Below, in pieces: positions 1 through 7,623 of a stretch of DNA of 26,179 nt. The stretch is taken from the NCBI GenBank assembly GCA_937889225.1, contig CALAST010000053.1, positions 1 through 26,179 of the forward strand. The letters are read 5' to 3'. The notes beneath the pieces were generated by a model. It searched no databases. It had not been told where the DNA came from and saw only the letters and a list, made by a program, of their open reading frames with translations. Numbering within the stretch: position 1 is the first letter of the stretch; every line of letters begins with the position of its first letter. A program made the translations under genes and the position numbers. This DNA comes from an uncultured Lachnobacterium sp. GTDB taxonomy: Bacteria; Bacillota; Clostridia; Lachnospirales; Lachnospiraceae.

Positions 1-511
1 GTTTGATAATAAATGCCGGAAGCTGGTCACATGGTCTGCCCCATTGTTTTTCGGTGTAGCCTTTTACTAACTTTTCATAAATATCCGTGCCAACTAAGCT
101 GATTGCCTGTTCTTCAAGGTTCTTTGGTTCTGTAATGCCTGCTGCTTTTTTCTGTTCTTCGATTTTTGCCGCAGCTTCCTCCGGTGTTACCACGCCCCAC
201 ATTTTGTTAAATGTGTACATATTGAATGGGAGGGAATACAATTCGCCTTTATAGTTTGCCACAGGGGAGTTTGTAAAACGGTTAAACTCTGCAAACTTAG
301 TAATATAATCCCAAACCTCTTTATTATTGGTGTGGAAAATATGTGCACCATACACATGCACATTGATGCCTTCCATTTCCTCTGTATAAACATTTCCTGC
401 AATGTTTGAACGTTTGTCAATCACAAGGACGTTTTTTCCCTGTTCTTTTGCTTTCTGGGCAAAAACCGCCCCATAAAGTCCTGCTCCTACTACTAAATAA
501 TCGTATTTCAT
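1..511 (-). CDS. glf: UDP-galactopyranose mutase, N-terminal 170 residues (partial)
   Basis: This flavoenzyme interconverts UDP-galactopyranose and UDP-galactofuranose in the cytoplasm, supplying Galf for surface glycans. The translated start MKYDYLVVGAGLYGAVFAQ is the FAD-binding Rossmann strand with a GxGxxG-type motif. Further in come YGAHIFHT, FNRFTNSPVA and, at the window edge, GYTEKQWGRPCDQLPAFIIK, all hallmark segments of the Glf family. The family is about 365-380 residues, so roughly half the gene lies beyond the left edge; nothing suggests truncation in the genome. The start at 511 has an AAAGGG ribosome site five bases upstream. The gene lies 122 bases downstream of htrA on the same strand, with a hairpin-forming repeat between them. 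Identity is firm from the motifs; no linked galactofuranosyltransferase is visible. Confidence 0.93.
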   Translation of the reverse strand, partial: MKYDYLVVGAGLYGAVFAQKAKEQGKNVLVIDKRSNIAGNVYTEEMEGINVHVYGAHIFHTNNKEVWDYITKFAEFNRFTNSPVANYKGELYSLPFNMYTFNKMWGVVTPEEAAAKIEEQKKAAGITEPKNLEEQAISLVGTDIYEKLVKGYTEKQWGRPCDQLPAFIIK

Positions 512-565
512 ATTATCCCTTTCTTATAATGTTTTCATTTATTGCTTCATAATTACAAGCAAGCT

Positions 566-609
566 CCTATCAAGCGGATATTTGCAATCCATTTTACTAC
601 TTGCTTAGG
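566..609 (+). repeat. Dispersed 'YPLD' hairpin repeat, copy 1
   Basis: This 44-bp stretch matches 22735-22779 at about 37 positions with one single-base gap. It sits inside a larger perfect 12-bp inverted repeat (AAGCAAGCTCCT at 557-568 and its complement at 607-618). It is not a convincing terminator for htrA, because the minus strand has no T run after the stem. Its complement reads as an 18-codon ORF (592 down to 539) containing MDCKYPLDR, the same peptide motif found in the other copies. Copy 1 has a one-base deletion that shifts this frame relative to copy 2, and its stems are the most degraded of the four. Confidence 0.7.
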
Positions 610-633
610 AGCTTGCTTTCCTAAATGATTTTT

Positions 634-2052
634 TTACTGCTGAATTGTACTGCTGTCACCTAATTTAACGATAATCTCTTTCTGTACATATTCATTGCCT
701 TCTACCTGATATACAATCAAAGTAATTTCTTCACCAGCCGCATAGTAACTCAGTAATTCTTTCAATTGGCTCATTGTGGTAATGGCATTTCCTTCTAATC
801 CTACAATAATATCGCCAGGACGAATGCCTGCTTTTTCTGCTGCTGAACCATCATATACTTTGTATACATATACACCATTGTCGATGTCTTTACCTTGAAT
901 GCCTAAATAGCCTGTCTGGGCAGTTTCTACCTGTTCACCACTAATTAATTTTTCAATTACAACCATTGCATCAGAAATTGGGATAGCATATCCAATACCT
1001 TCTACATCTGTACTTGCATATTTTACGGAATTGATTCCAATTACTTCTCCACGAGCATTTAAAAGCGGTCCACCACTATTTCCCGGATTAATTGCTGCAT
1101 TTGTCTGAATTAAATTATTACAGATAATCGTTGTTCTTGTTGCTTCATCCGTTACGGTTGTAGAACGTCCTAATGCACTAATTACACCGGTTGTTACAGA
1201 TTGTCCATAGCCTAATGCATTACCAATCGCAACAGCTCCTTCACCCATTTCAAGTACCGTAGAATCTCCAAGCGTTGCAACACGAATGATTTCTCTTGTT
1301 TCTTCGGAAATGTCCTTTAATGCTACTTTGATAACTGCTAAATCCTTTGTTGCAATCGTTCCTTTAGTTTCTGCAAGTGCTTCTGTGTCGTCACTAAACT
1401 GAACGGTCAGCTCTTTTGCACCCTGCACAACGTGGTTATTCGTTGCAATATAGATAAATTCATCATCCTGTTCTACAATAAAACCTGTTCCACAGCTTTC
1501 ACTTTCCTGAGAATATTGCTGTCCCCATATACCCTGATAGGTTACTTCGGATAAATTACTGATAGCAACGATACATGGCATTACATTTTCTACCATATCA
1601 GATACATCCGTTACAGCAGTTGTAATCGTATTTCCCTCTACTTGTGCCTGTCCAATTTCACCACTTGTTCCATTATTGGTTGCGTTATTGCTTCCATCTT
1701 CTAACAAGTTATTAAAATCATTATTATTGCCGTTTTTATCATTATCCTTTTCATCTTCTTTTGAAAAAATACCTAATGCTCCGCCTGCAAAATAGGATAC
1801 TCCGCAAAAGGAAGCTCCTGCCACTAAACCAAACACCAATGCAATCGCTGTGCATTTCGTAAGCGTTGCACCAAATCCTGCAAAAGCCGATTTCTTTTTC
1901 TTTGATTTTGAGGAAGAATCATCGTCCCATTGATTAGAAGAATATCCTCCCCCTGCATAAGTATCGCTATAATTTGCATTGCTATAGCTCGTATTGTTGT
2001 TACTTTCTGTATGATTGTTTTCATATGGGTTATAATTAAAATTATTATCCAT
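634..2052 (-). CDS. HtrA/DegP-type membrane-anchored serine protease with PDZ domain
   Basis: This is an envelope quality-control protease of family S1C that degrades misfolded exported proteins outside the membrane. The 472 residues show, in order: a long Asn/Ser-rich cytoplasmic tail (1-50), a KKKK patch before one transmembrane helix (about 66-96), an Asn/Asp-rich linker (100-135), a trypsin-like domain with His207 (NNHVV), Asp237 (TKDLAV) and Ser326 (GNSGGPL), and one PDZ domain (about 380-465, with GIRPGDII). The complete triad predicts activity. A GAGG site lies ten bases upstream of the start. One PDZ and one TM match the usual Firmicute HtrA layout. It appears monocistronic; the next gene downstream, glf, is 122 bases away. 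The exact paralog (HtrA, HtrB or HtrC type) cannot be fixed from sequence alone. Confidence 0.95.
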   Translation of the reverse strand: MDNNFNYNPYENNHTESNNNTSYSNANYSDTYAGGGYSSNQWDDDSSSKSKKKKSAFAGFGATLTKCTAIALVFGLVAGASFCGVSYFAGGALGIFSKEDEKDNDKNGNNNDFNNLLEDGSNNATNNGTSGEIGQAQVEGNTITTAVTDVSDMVENVMPCIVAISNLSEVTYQGIWGQQYSQESESCGTGFIVEQDDEFIYIATNNHVVQGAKELTVQFSDDTEALAETKGTIATKDLAVIKVALKDISEETREIIRVATLGDSTVLEMGEGAVAIGNALGYGQSVTTGVISALGRSTTVTDEATRTTIICNNLIQTNAAINPGNSGGPLLNARGEVIGINSVKYASTDVEGIGYAIPISDAMVVIEKLISGEQVETAQTGYLGIQGKDIDNGVYVYKVYDGSAAEKAGIRPGDIIVGLEGNAITTMSQLKELLSYYAAGEEITLIVYQVEGNEYVQKEIIVKLGDSSTIQQ

Positions 2053-2203
2053 CGTTCACATTCCTCTCTTTCTACTATTCGTATATCATTATTCAAATAT
2101 ATAACGGAATAACTGCTCGTACTTCGTTCATATCTTACAATATAACTTTATACAATAAATGTGTAAGAAATGTGTCGTTTCTCTAAAGGAAACATAAATT
2201 CTC

Positions 2204-3412
2204 TTAAATTTCTATATTATTTTTTGTTAATAAGGCTCTTGCTGATTCTACAGAATCCACTCCGGTTGCATTTTTGATAGGAGCAAATTCTTTTTCTCTT
2301 TCCACTTCAAATGACAAACAATTATCCATCATATAAACCATATCCAGAATTAAGGTTTCAAATTTATAAGCATTTGGAGTTTCCGGTTTTATAGCATTTC
2401 CATTTTCATCAATGTATGGCACTTTTTTCTCTACAATGTGAAGCGGCATCTGTTTTTCTACGATGTCAAACAACGTATTTACATCAAATAAATAATTTAA
2501 AATTACGCCAAAACCATACAATAAAGAACCAGCCTCATTTGTTGCTTCTGCCATTTCCGGAGTCAATTCATAATATTCGATAATCGATGGTTTTCCATCC
2601 TCCAAACAAAGTGCTCCTACTCTTTCGTATGGGTCGCATTTACGCACTACTTTTGCCCCGCTGACACATCCTGAAAGAATGGTTGCACCTACGAATACAG
2701 GGTCTGCAATCCGCTGTAATACATTATCTACTGCAAATACATTTAACCACTCTACTCCTTTTTCTTTCAAATCTTCTCCCAAACCGGCTTTTACCAAAGA
2801 AGAGAACCAACCGCCATTGCCATTTGGAGACATCGCAAGAGAATCTTCCGCTTCTACCAACACATTACCTTCAAAGTCAACTGCCGGAACCATTTCCTGC
2901 ACAAAGAATTTCACAAAATCTTTATTATATCCAAAGAAATCATGTTCTTCAAAAAACGCCCTTGTCTGTTCATCATTTTTATCGCTTGTCATAATATATA
3001 ATGGAACAAAGGCTTCTGCTTCATCTGTCACTTTCTTTAAGTTTGCGATAAGTTGTTCGAAAATATACAAATCCTTTGTCACACCAATATTGTACATACC
3101 CTTGGCTTTATCAAAGCCCAAACGTGTTCCCTGTCCACCAGCCAGAAGAATTGCACCTACTTTACAATTTTTAATAGCTTCCAATCCAACTGCCTTAAAT
3201 TCTTCTTTTTTGCCTTCAATCTCCGGCAATTCCATTGCTCCAAGCGGTGCAAAAGTTCCTCTCGCCTGTTCTTTATTTCCAATCATATCCAAATACGACC
3301 AGTCCATATTGTTTAACTGATTTATCAGTCTTTCCGGAAGTTCTTTTCCCAATAATGGTTTTAAGTACTTTTGATTCGTCGCATTAATTTTATCAATTAC
3401 TATTTGTTTCAT
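2204..3412 (-). CDS. UDPGP-family UTP:sugar-1-phosphate uridylyltransferase
   Basis: This enzyme makes a UDP-sugar (UDP-glucose, UDP-GlcNAc or UDP-GalNAc) from UTP and the sugar 1-phosphate. At 402 residues it belongs to the eukaryotic-like UDPGP/UAP1 family rather than the bacterial GalU or GlmU types. The nucleotide-binding signature LLAGGQGTRLGFDKAKG begins near residue 89, followed by PLYIMTSDKND, FVQEMVPAVDFEG, a glycine-rich SPNGNGGWF loop, and FAVDNVLQRIADP, which corresponds to the metal/sugar-binding region. The start has an AGGAAAAAGGATA leader. The gene lies between the LCP operon terminator and htrA and seems to be transcribed alone. It could feed the UDP-sugar dehydrogenase at 20698 or Glf through UDP-galactose. 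Substrate choice cannot be read from the sequence. Confidence 0.9.
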   Translation of the reverse strand: MKQIVIDKINATNQKYLKPLLGKELPERLINQLNNMDWSYLDMIGNKEQARGTFAPLGAMELPEIEGKKEEFKAVGLEAIKNCKVGAILLAGGQGTRLGFDKAKGMYNIGVTKDLYIFEQLIANLKKVTDEAEAFVPLYIMTSDKNDEQTRAFFEEHDFFGYNKDFVKFFVQEMVPAVDFEGNVLVEAEDSLAMSPNGNGGWFSSLVKAGLGEDLKEKGVEWLNVFAVDNVLQRIADPVFVGATILSGCVSGAKVVRKCDPYERVGALCLEDGKPSIIEYYELTPEMAEATNEAGSLLYGFGVILNYLFDVNTLFDIVEKQMPLHIVEKKVPYIDENGNAIKPETPNAYKFETLILDMVYMMDNCLSFEVEREKEFAPIKNATGVDSVESARALLTKNNIEI

Positions 3413-3473
3413 TATCCTTTTTCCTTTCTAAAATTTTGTTGTATATTTCTAAAAACATATGAATAACAAATAA

Positions 3474-3491
3474 ACCGGTCAAAAGACCGGT
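3474..3491 (-). terminator. Rho-independent terminator after the pgm-LCP operon
   Basis: A perfect 7-bp stem (ACCGGTC, AAAA loop, GACCGGT) lies about 30 bases past the LCP stop codon. On the minus strand it is followed by a T-rich TTTATTTGTT stretch. The T run is interrupted, so efficiency is uncertain. Confidence 0.7.
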
Positions 3492-3519
3492 CTATTTATA
3501 TTTATAGCATTCTATGTTT

Positions 3520-4680
3520 TTATTCTTCTTCGGTTTCAGTTTCTTTTTCTGTATCTTCTACCTTGAAATCCGTCCCGGTTTGTCCTGCCGTATTATTAAA
3601 TTTGTCCACATTAATAGAAGATTCGTCCTCGGTAACACCAGTTTTGTTTATAATCGCATTACTAATCGCCTGTACAGTTTCAGAAGGTTCATAATCTACT
3701 GTTCCGAAAAGATATTCGTGAAGCTTTGATACATTATTGCTTAGTCCGATTGGAATAACAGTATCTCCCCATGTAGTTAATGTTTTTGTTGTCATTTCAA
3801 ATGGGAATCCTGTGGTTGAGGCAATCTTATATGCTTTTACATCCTTGGCTAAACTTAAAATTTCTTTTAAGGTTAAACTTGTGGAAATGTCATCAAAAAC
3901 TGCATTACAAATATCCAAAAGTGTTCCAATATCGGATTGTTTTGCCTCATTTAACATTGCTTCCAATACAATACGCTGACGGGAAGAACGTTTGAAGTCA
4001 TCTCCTGATGTATAGCGGATACGTGCATATGCGGTAGCCTGTGCACCATTCAACTTCTTTACGCCTGAACCGGAAACCAATTCTCTATCTGAACCGATTT
4101 CTTTGCTCATGTCTTTGACATATTGATTTAAGTGTTTTACTTCCGCACTCGTAAGCTCAATTTCGACTCCACCAAGTGCATCAATTGCCTCAATCAAAGC
4201 TGCCCAATCTACGCAAACATACTCTGTCACATCCAAATCTAAGTTCATATTCAACATCTGTATTGCCCGCTTGATACCGCCACTTGCATAAGCATTGTTT
4301 GCCTTTCCATATTTACTGCTTCCAACATTTAAATATGTGTCACGATATACGGAAACGATTTTTATATCCTTGGTTTCATTATTAATGCTGGCGACCATAA
4401 TCGAATCGGAATGTCCCGACTCATAATTATTAATAGAACGGTTGTCCAATCCGAACAAAGCAACGTTTGTATATCCACCCAATTTTGTCAATGCCTCACT
4501 TGACAAGTCTTCGTTAATTCCCGCTTCCGAATCTCCAAAATCCTGAATATCCACTTTACCGAAAATTCCCCATACATACAGGGCTGCCAGCAGAAGCAGC
4601 AATACGATAACCTCTACTGCAAACAAAATGAGTTTCTTCTTTTGTTTCTGTCGCTTAGTAAGCCTTTTACCTTTTGTCAT
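3520..4680 (-). CDS. LytR-CpsA-Psr (LCP) family wall-polymer ligase
   Basis: LCP proteins transfer undecaprenyl-linked anionic or capsular polymers to peptidoglycan on the outer face of the membrane. The 386 residues begin with a strongly basic cytoplasmic stretch (TKGKRLTKRQKQKKK), then one transmembrane helix (about 16-40). The LCP core (about 75-310) includes FGLDNRS, SDSIMVASIN, KIVSVYRDTYLNV, YVCVDWAALIEAIDALGGVEI and a later ATAYARIRYTSGDDFKRSSRQR; these Asp and Arg residues contact the lipid pyrophosphate in known members. The C-terminal tail is acidic and Glu-rich. It starts two bases after the zinc-ribbon gene stop, so translational coupling is likely. Its place behind phosphoglucomutase and among sugar-nucleotide genes fits cell-wall glycopolymer assembly. 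Confidence 0.93.
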   Translation of the reverse strand: MTKGKRLTKRQKQKKKLILFAVEVIVLLLLLAALYVWGIFGKVDIQDFGDSEAGINEDLSSEALTKLGGYTNVALFGLDNRSINNYESGHSDSIMVASINNETKDIKIVSVYRDTYLNVGSSKYGKANNAYASGGIKRAIQMLNMNLDLDVTEYVCVDWAALIEAIDALGGVEIELTSAEVKHLNQYVKDMSKEIGSDRELVSGSGVKKLNGAQATAYARIRYTSGDDFKRSSRQRIVLEAMLNEAKQSDIGTLLDICNAVFDDISTSLTLKEILSLAKDVKAYKIASTTGFPFEMTTKTLTTWGDTVIPIGLSNNVSKLHEYLFGTVDYEPSETVQAISNAIINKTGVTEDESSINVDKFNNTAGQTGTDFKVEDTEKETETEEE

Positions 4681-4682
4681 TT

Positions 4683-4886
4683 CTAATTACTTCCTTTCCT
4701 ATTGTGTATATATCGCCAAGCTTCGCTGTAACTATCACGTTCTTCCTGCGACATGTCGGAATATCGGGCTAATGTCAAATTTGTAAGCGTCATCTGCGGA
4801 TTTTGACATCTAAAACAATCTACAATCTTACGCCTCGACACCATCCTTAACCAACCACACTTAGGACAAATGTATATCTTCATCAT
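4683..4886 (-). CDS. Small zinc-ribbon protein
   Basis: This 67-residue protein is not assigned to a named family. It contains CPKCGW (Cys7, Cys10) and CFRC (Cys24, Cys27), a spacing expected for a four-cysteine zinc ribbon. A basic VSRRK segment lies between the pairs, and a C-terminal helix is rich in acidic and aromatic residues (MSQEERDSYSEAWRYIH). A second ATG at 4883 is equally possible as start; the AGGA site lies very close to both. It sits between pgm (19-base gap) and the LCP gene (2-base gap), so the three are probably co-transcribed. A nucleic-acid or protein-binding accessory role is only inference from the fold. Reality of the gene is supported by the tight packing and paired cysteines. 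Confidence 0.75.
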   Translation of the reverse strand: MMKIYICPKCGWLRMVSRRKIVDCFRCQNPQMTLTNLTLARYSDMSQEERDSYSEAWRYIHNRKGSN

Positions 4887-4905
4887 TTCCTAAAAAACCC
4901 ACTTT

Positions 4906-6627
4906 TTATTCGAACATTTTCATTGTATTAGACTGTAAATGTTCTAATTTCTGATTTGCATCTTCTAATGAAGTGCCTTTTACACCAAAGTAGAATTTAA
5001 TCTTTGGTTCTGTACCGGATGGACGTACGCAGCACCAAGCATTGTTGTCAAGCTGATAATAAAGAACGTTTGAGCTTGGAAGTCCGCTTGCTGTAACTTC
5101 GCCTGTTTCCATATTCTTTCTTGTGTCTGCTTTGTAGTCAATTGCTTCTAATACTTTGTAATCACCGATAGTTGTAGGAACGTTTTCACGAGCTTTTGTC
5201 ATGATTGCGTTAATCTGAGCTGCTCCGTCAATTCCTTTTAATGTTAATGTTGTGATGCCTTCTTTGTAATATCCGTATTTTTCATACATTTCAATCATAG
5301 CATCCCAAAGTGTCATATTCTTCGCTTTGTAGTATGCTGCTACTTCACAAAGCATAACAACTGCTGCAGGAGCATCTTTGTCTCTTGCATATGTACCTGG
5401 TAAGCATCCGTAGCTTTCTTCTAAGCCGAATACATAGTTATGGCTGCCTGTTTCATCAAATTCACGGATTTTTTCACCGATATATTTGAATCCTGTAAGA
5501 ACTTCCATAAGTTCTACATTGTAAGCTGCTGCGATAGCTTTTGCCATATCTGTTGTAACGATAGATTCGATTAATGCTGGGTTTTCCGGCATTGTTCCGT
5601 TTGCTGTCTTCTGGCTTAAGATATATTCAGCGATAAGCATACCGGACATATTTCCTGTAAATGTTACCCATTCGCCTTCTTTTGTCTTGCAGTATACACC
5701 AAGACGGTCAGCATCCGGGTCAGTAGCTAATACGATATCTGCATCTTTTTCTTTTGCAAGTTTAAGTGCAAGTTCAAATGCAGCTGCATTTTCCGGGTTT
5801 GGAGATGGACATGTTGGGAAGTTTCCATCAGCGATAGCCTGCTGTGGTTCAACATAAACATTTTCAAATCCTAATTCATCTAACACTCTTGTAACAGGAA
5901 GTAAGCCTGTACCATGAAGTGGTGTGTAAACAATTTTAATGTCTTTTGCCATTTCTTTGATGATTTCCGGATGGATAGAAAGGGCACGTACTTCTGCAAA
6001 GTATTTTTCATCTACTGTATTATCAAGTTCAACATAAAGACCTGCTGCAATCGCATCTTCTTTGCTCATGGTTTTAACCATATCGAAAGAAGTAACTTTG
6101 CCTACTTCTGCCATGATATTTGTGTCATGTGGTGGTGTAACCTGTGCACCATCTTCCCAGTATACTTTGTATCCGTTGTATTCTCTAGGATTGTGGCTTG
6201 CTGTAATTACGATACCTGCAAGTGTTTTTAATTCACGAACTGCAAAAGAAAGCATTGGTACAGGACGAAGTTCAGGGAACACATATGTCTTAATACCGTT
6301 TGCTGCAAGACAAAGAGCTGCTGCATCTTTGAATTCATCATGCATTAATCTGGAGTCGTGAGCGATAACTACACCACGTTCTTGTCCATTCTGTGAAATA
6401 ATGTAGTTTGCTAACCCTTGTGTAGCCTGACGTACAGTATAAATATTCATACGGTTGGTTCCTGCTCCGATAACCCCACGAAGTCCTGCAGTACCAAATT
6501 CTAATGTACGATAGAAACGATCTTCGATTTCTTTTTCGTTTCCTTCGAGAGCTGCAAGTTCTGCTTTTGTAGCTTCATCGAAATATTCATCTGTACACCA
6601 TTGTTTATAGGTTTCCATATAGCCCAT
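4906..6627 (-). CDS. pgcA: Phosphoglucomutase / phosphomannomutase (alpha-D-phosphohexomutase)
   Basis: This cytoplasmic enzyme interconverts glucose 6-phosphate and glucose 1-phosphate, the entry point to both UDP- and dTDP-sugars made by neighbouring genes. The 573-residue length fits the PgcA/PGM2-like group. Visible motifs are FGTAGLRG (N-terminal phosphate-contact loop), the phosphoserine loop TASHNPREYNGYK with Ser144, the metal loop DPDADRLG (303-308), the sugar-specificity loop FGLEESYG, and the C-terminal phosphate-binding loop RPSGTEPKIKFYFG. The reading frame extends six codons upstream through a TTG, but a GAGGAGG ribosome site lies inside that extension, nine bases before the ATG at 6627, which fixes the start. 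It is the first gene of a probable operon with the zinc-ribbon and LCP genes. The gene symbol follows the Bacillus name and is provisional. Confidence 0.92.
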   Translation of the reverse strand: MGYMETYKQWCTDEYFDEATKAELAALEGNEKEIEDRFYRTLEFGTAGLRGVIGAGTNRMNIYTVRQATQGLANYIISQNGQERGVVIAHDSRLMHDEFKDAAALCLAANGIKTYVFPELRPVPMLSFAVRELKTLAGIVITASHNPREYNGYKVYWEDGAQVTPPHDTNIMAEVGKVTSFDMVKTMSKEDAIAAGLYVELDNTVDEKYFAEVRALSIHPEIIKEMAKDIKIVYTPLHGTGLLPVTRVLDELGFENVYVEPQQAIADGNFPTCPSPNPENAAAFELALKLAKEKDADIVLATDPDADRLGVYCKTKEGEWVTFTGNMSGMLIAEYILSQKTANGTMPENPALIESIVTTDMAKAIAAAYNVELMEVLTGFKYIGEKIREFDETGSHNYVFGLEESYGCLPGTYARDKDAPAAVVMLCEVAAYYKAKNMTLWDAMIEMYEKYGYYKEGITTLTLKGIDGAAQINAIMTKARENVPTTIGDYKVLEAIDYKADTRKNMETGEVTASGLPSSNVLYYQLDNNAWCCVRPSGTEPKIKFYFGVKGTSLEDANQKLEHLQSNTMKMFE

Positions 6628-6678
6628 TTCTAAAATCCTCCTCAATAATTATAATATATTTAGTTTCATAGTATTTCT

Positions 6679-6706
6679 ATTGTAGCACATGGCTTTCGTT
6701 TTGCAA
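6679..6706 (-). promoter_or_regulatory. Sigma-A-type promoter of the pgm operon
   Basis: On the minus strand, TTGCAA (6706-6701) and TACAAT (6684-6679) are separated by 16 bases and lie about 50 bases before the pgm start. No other good pair is seen in this gap. Confidence 0.6.
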
Positions 6707-6731
6707 AGGTTTTTTCTTGTATATTTTACTG

Positions 6732-6757
6732 CAATTTTTCGAAAAATTGTTTATAAT
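6732..6757 (+). promoter_or_regulatory. 18-bp perfect palindrome abutting a TATAAT -10 box
   Basis: CAATTTTTCGAAAAATTG (6732-6749) is a perfect palindrome. TATAAT follows at 6752-6757 with no good -35 box, so the palindrome occupies the -35 region. This would be the promoter of the Nudix-like/MerR operon, leaving an unusually long leader of about 155 bases before 6919. It could be an operator or a chance AT-rich dyad. Confidence 0.45.
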
Positions 6758-6918
6758 AATTCTTAAGTATTTATTTTACAAAGGAGAATGTTACCTAAAA
6801 TATCAATTATTATGAAATTTCCATACTTCATATAATCAATAAGTAAACAACTACTAAACATTGCACAAAAATGAATTTTGGAATATGAGATATAAAAATT
6901 AAGGTAACAAAATCACAT

Positions 6919-7620
6919 ATGACATATAATAAAACCAATCCTGAATGGAAACGATATTTACAATTAATGATAGAACGTCCTCACCTTTTTATCCCGCATG
7001 CGGATTACAAATTAATTACGATGGATGAAGATGTTCAAGACTATGAAATGAAACATAACCGAACGCTTGGCGTATTATACGAAACTCCGGAGCATCTGTT
7101 TGTTGCAGATTTAGTTTCTTACAATGGAACACTTATGGTCAAAGAACGGCTTGTTCCAACAACTGCCGCAAAACATATTTTAATTATCCCTATTATCAAT
7201 GACAAATTTGTACTTTTTCGGAAATTTCACCATCCTGTACGCAACTATATTTACTGCTTTCCAACCACATTTGTAGAGGCCGGTTACAAGCCGGACCAAT
7301 ATAGTATACAGTTCTTAAAGGACTTATTTGGTTCGTTTTCCGGTACCGCCTTTTATTTGGATGATATGGAACCAAACACAGAAACTTATCATTGCATGAC
7401 TTCCGTATATGCCGTAAAAATACAAAATATAAATTTGGAAAAACGAAAGAATATTTCGCTTGACTACCAGCTTATGACAGCCGCACAGATGGCTGAATAT
7501 ACAAGTGGCAGTTTTCAATTTCTCAATCGGGATAGCTATACGATTGCGGCTTATGCCATGTATATGGAAACAAAAAGGCAGATGGGACATCATGCGTTTT
7601 TTAGAGAGGAGGATACATAA
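6919..7620 (+). CDS. Nudix-fold protein with degenerate catalytic box
   Basis: The 233 residues align by eye with ADP-ribose pyrophosphatase-type Nudix proteins: a strand-rich N-terminal part (YETPEHLFVADLVSYNG), ILIIPIINDKFVLFRKFHHPVRNYIY (about 88-112), then the Nudix-box position FPTTFVEAGYKPDQY (114-128) with QFLKDLFG (131-138). In active enzymes the box ends RELxEExG; here the Arg and the three metal-binding Glu are replaced by Gln, Phe, Asp and Leu, so hydrolysis is unlikely. A ligand-sensing role would be a reasonable inference. The ribosome site is weak (AAGG about 13 bases upstream), so the start is less certain. It lies three bases before the MerR-methyltransferase gene, with which it is almost certainly co-transcribed. 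Family membership is moderately supported; function is unknown. Confidence 0.72.
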   Translation: MTYNKTNPEWKRYLQLMIERPHLFIPHADYKLITMDEDVQDYEMKHNRTLGVLYETPEHLFVADLVSYNGTLMVKERLVPTTAAKHILIIPIINDKFVLFRKFHHPVRNYIYCFPTTFVEAGYKPDQYSIQFLKDLFGSFSGTAFYLDDMEPNTETYHCMTSVYAVKIQNINLEKRKNISLDYQLMTAAQMAEYTSGSFQFLNRDSYTIAAYAMYMETKRQMGHHAFFREEDT

Positions 7621-7623
7621 TTT

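Noticed and set aside
557..618. Large inverted repeat after htrA as a rho-independent terminator
   Set aside because: The loop is long and no T run follows the stem on the minus strand; the inner part is better explained as a dispersed repeat copy.
2679..3320. 213-codon open frame on the plus strand
   Set aside because: It is antisense to the UDPGP-family gene, whose motifs are clear, and has no ribosome site or recognisable domain. Codon symmetry of the real gene explains it.
6628..6645. TTG start six codons upstream for phosphoglucomutase
   Set aside because: It would place the GAGGAGG ribosome site inside the coding region.
6787..6835. Short upstream ORF (15 codons, ATG after AAGGAGA) in the leader of the Nudix-like gene
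   Set aside because: The ribosome site is too close to the ATG and the peptide has no notable feature; kept only as a possibility for leader control.
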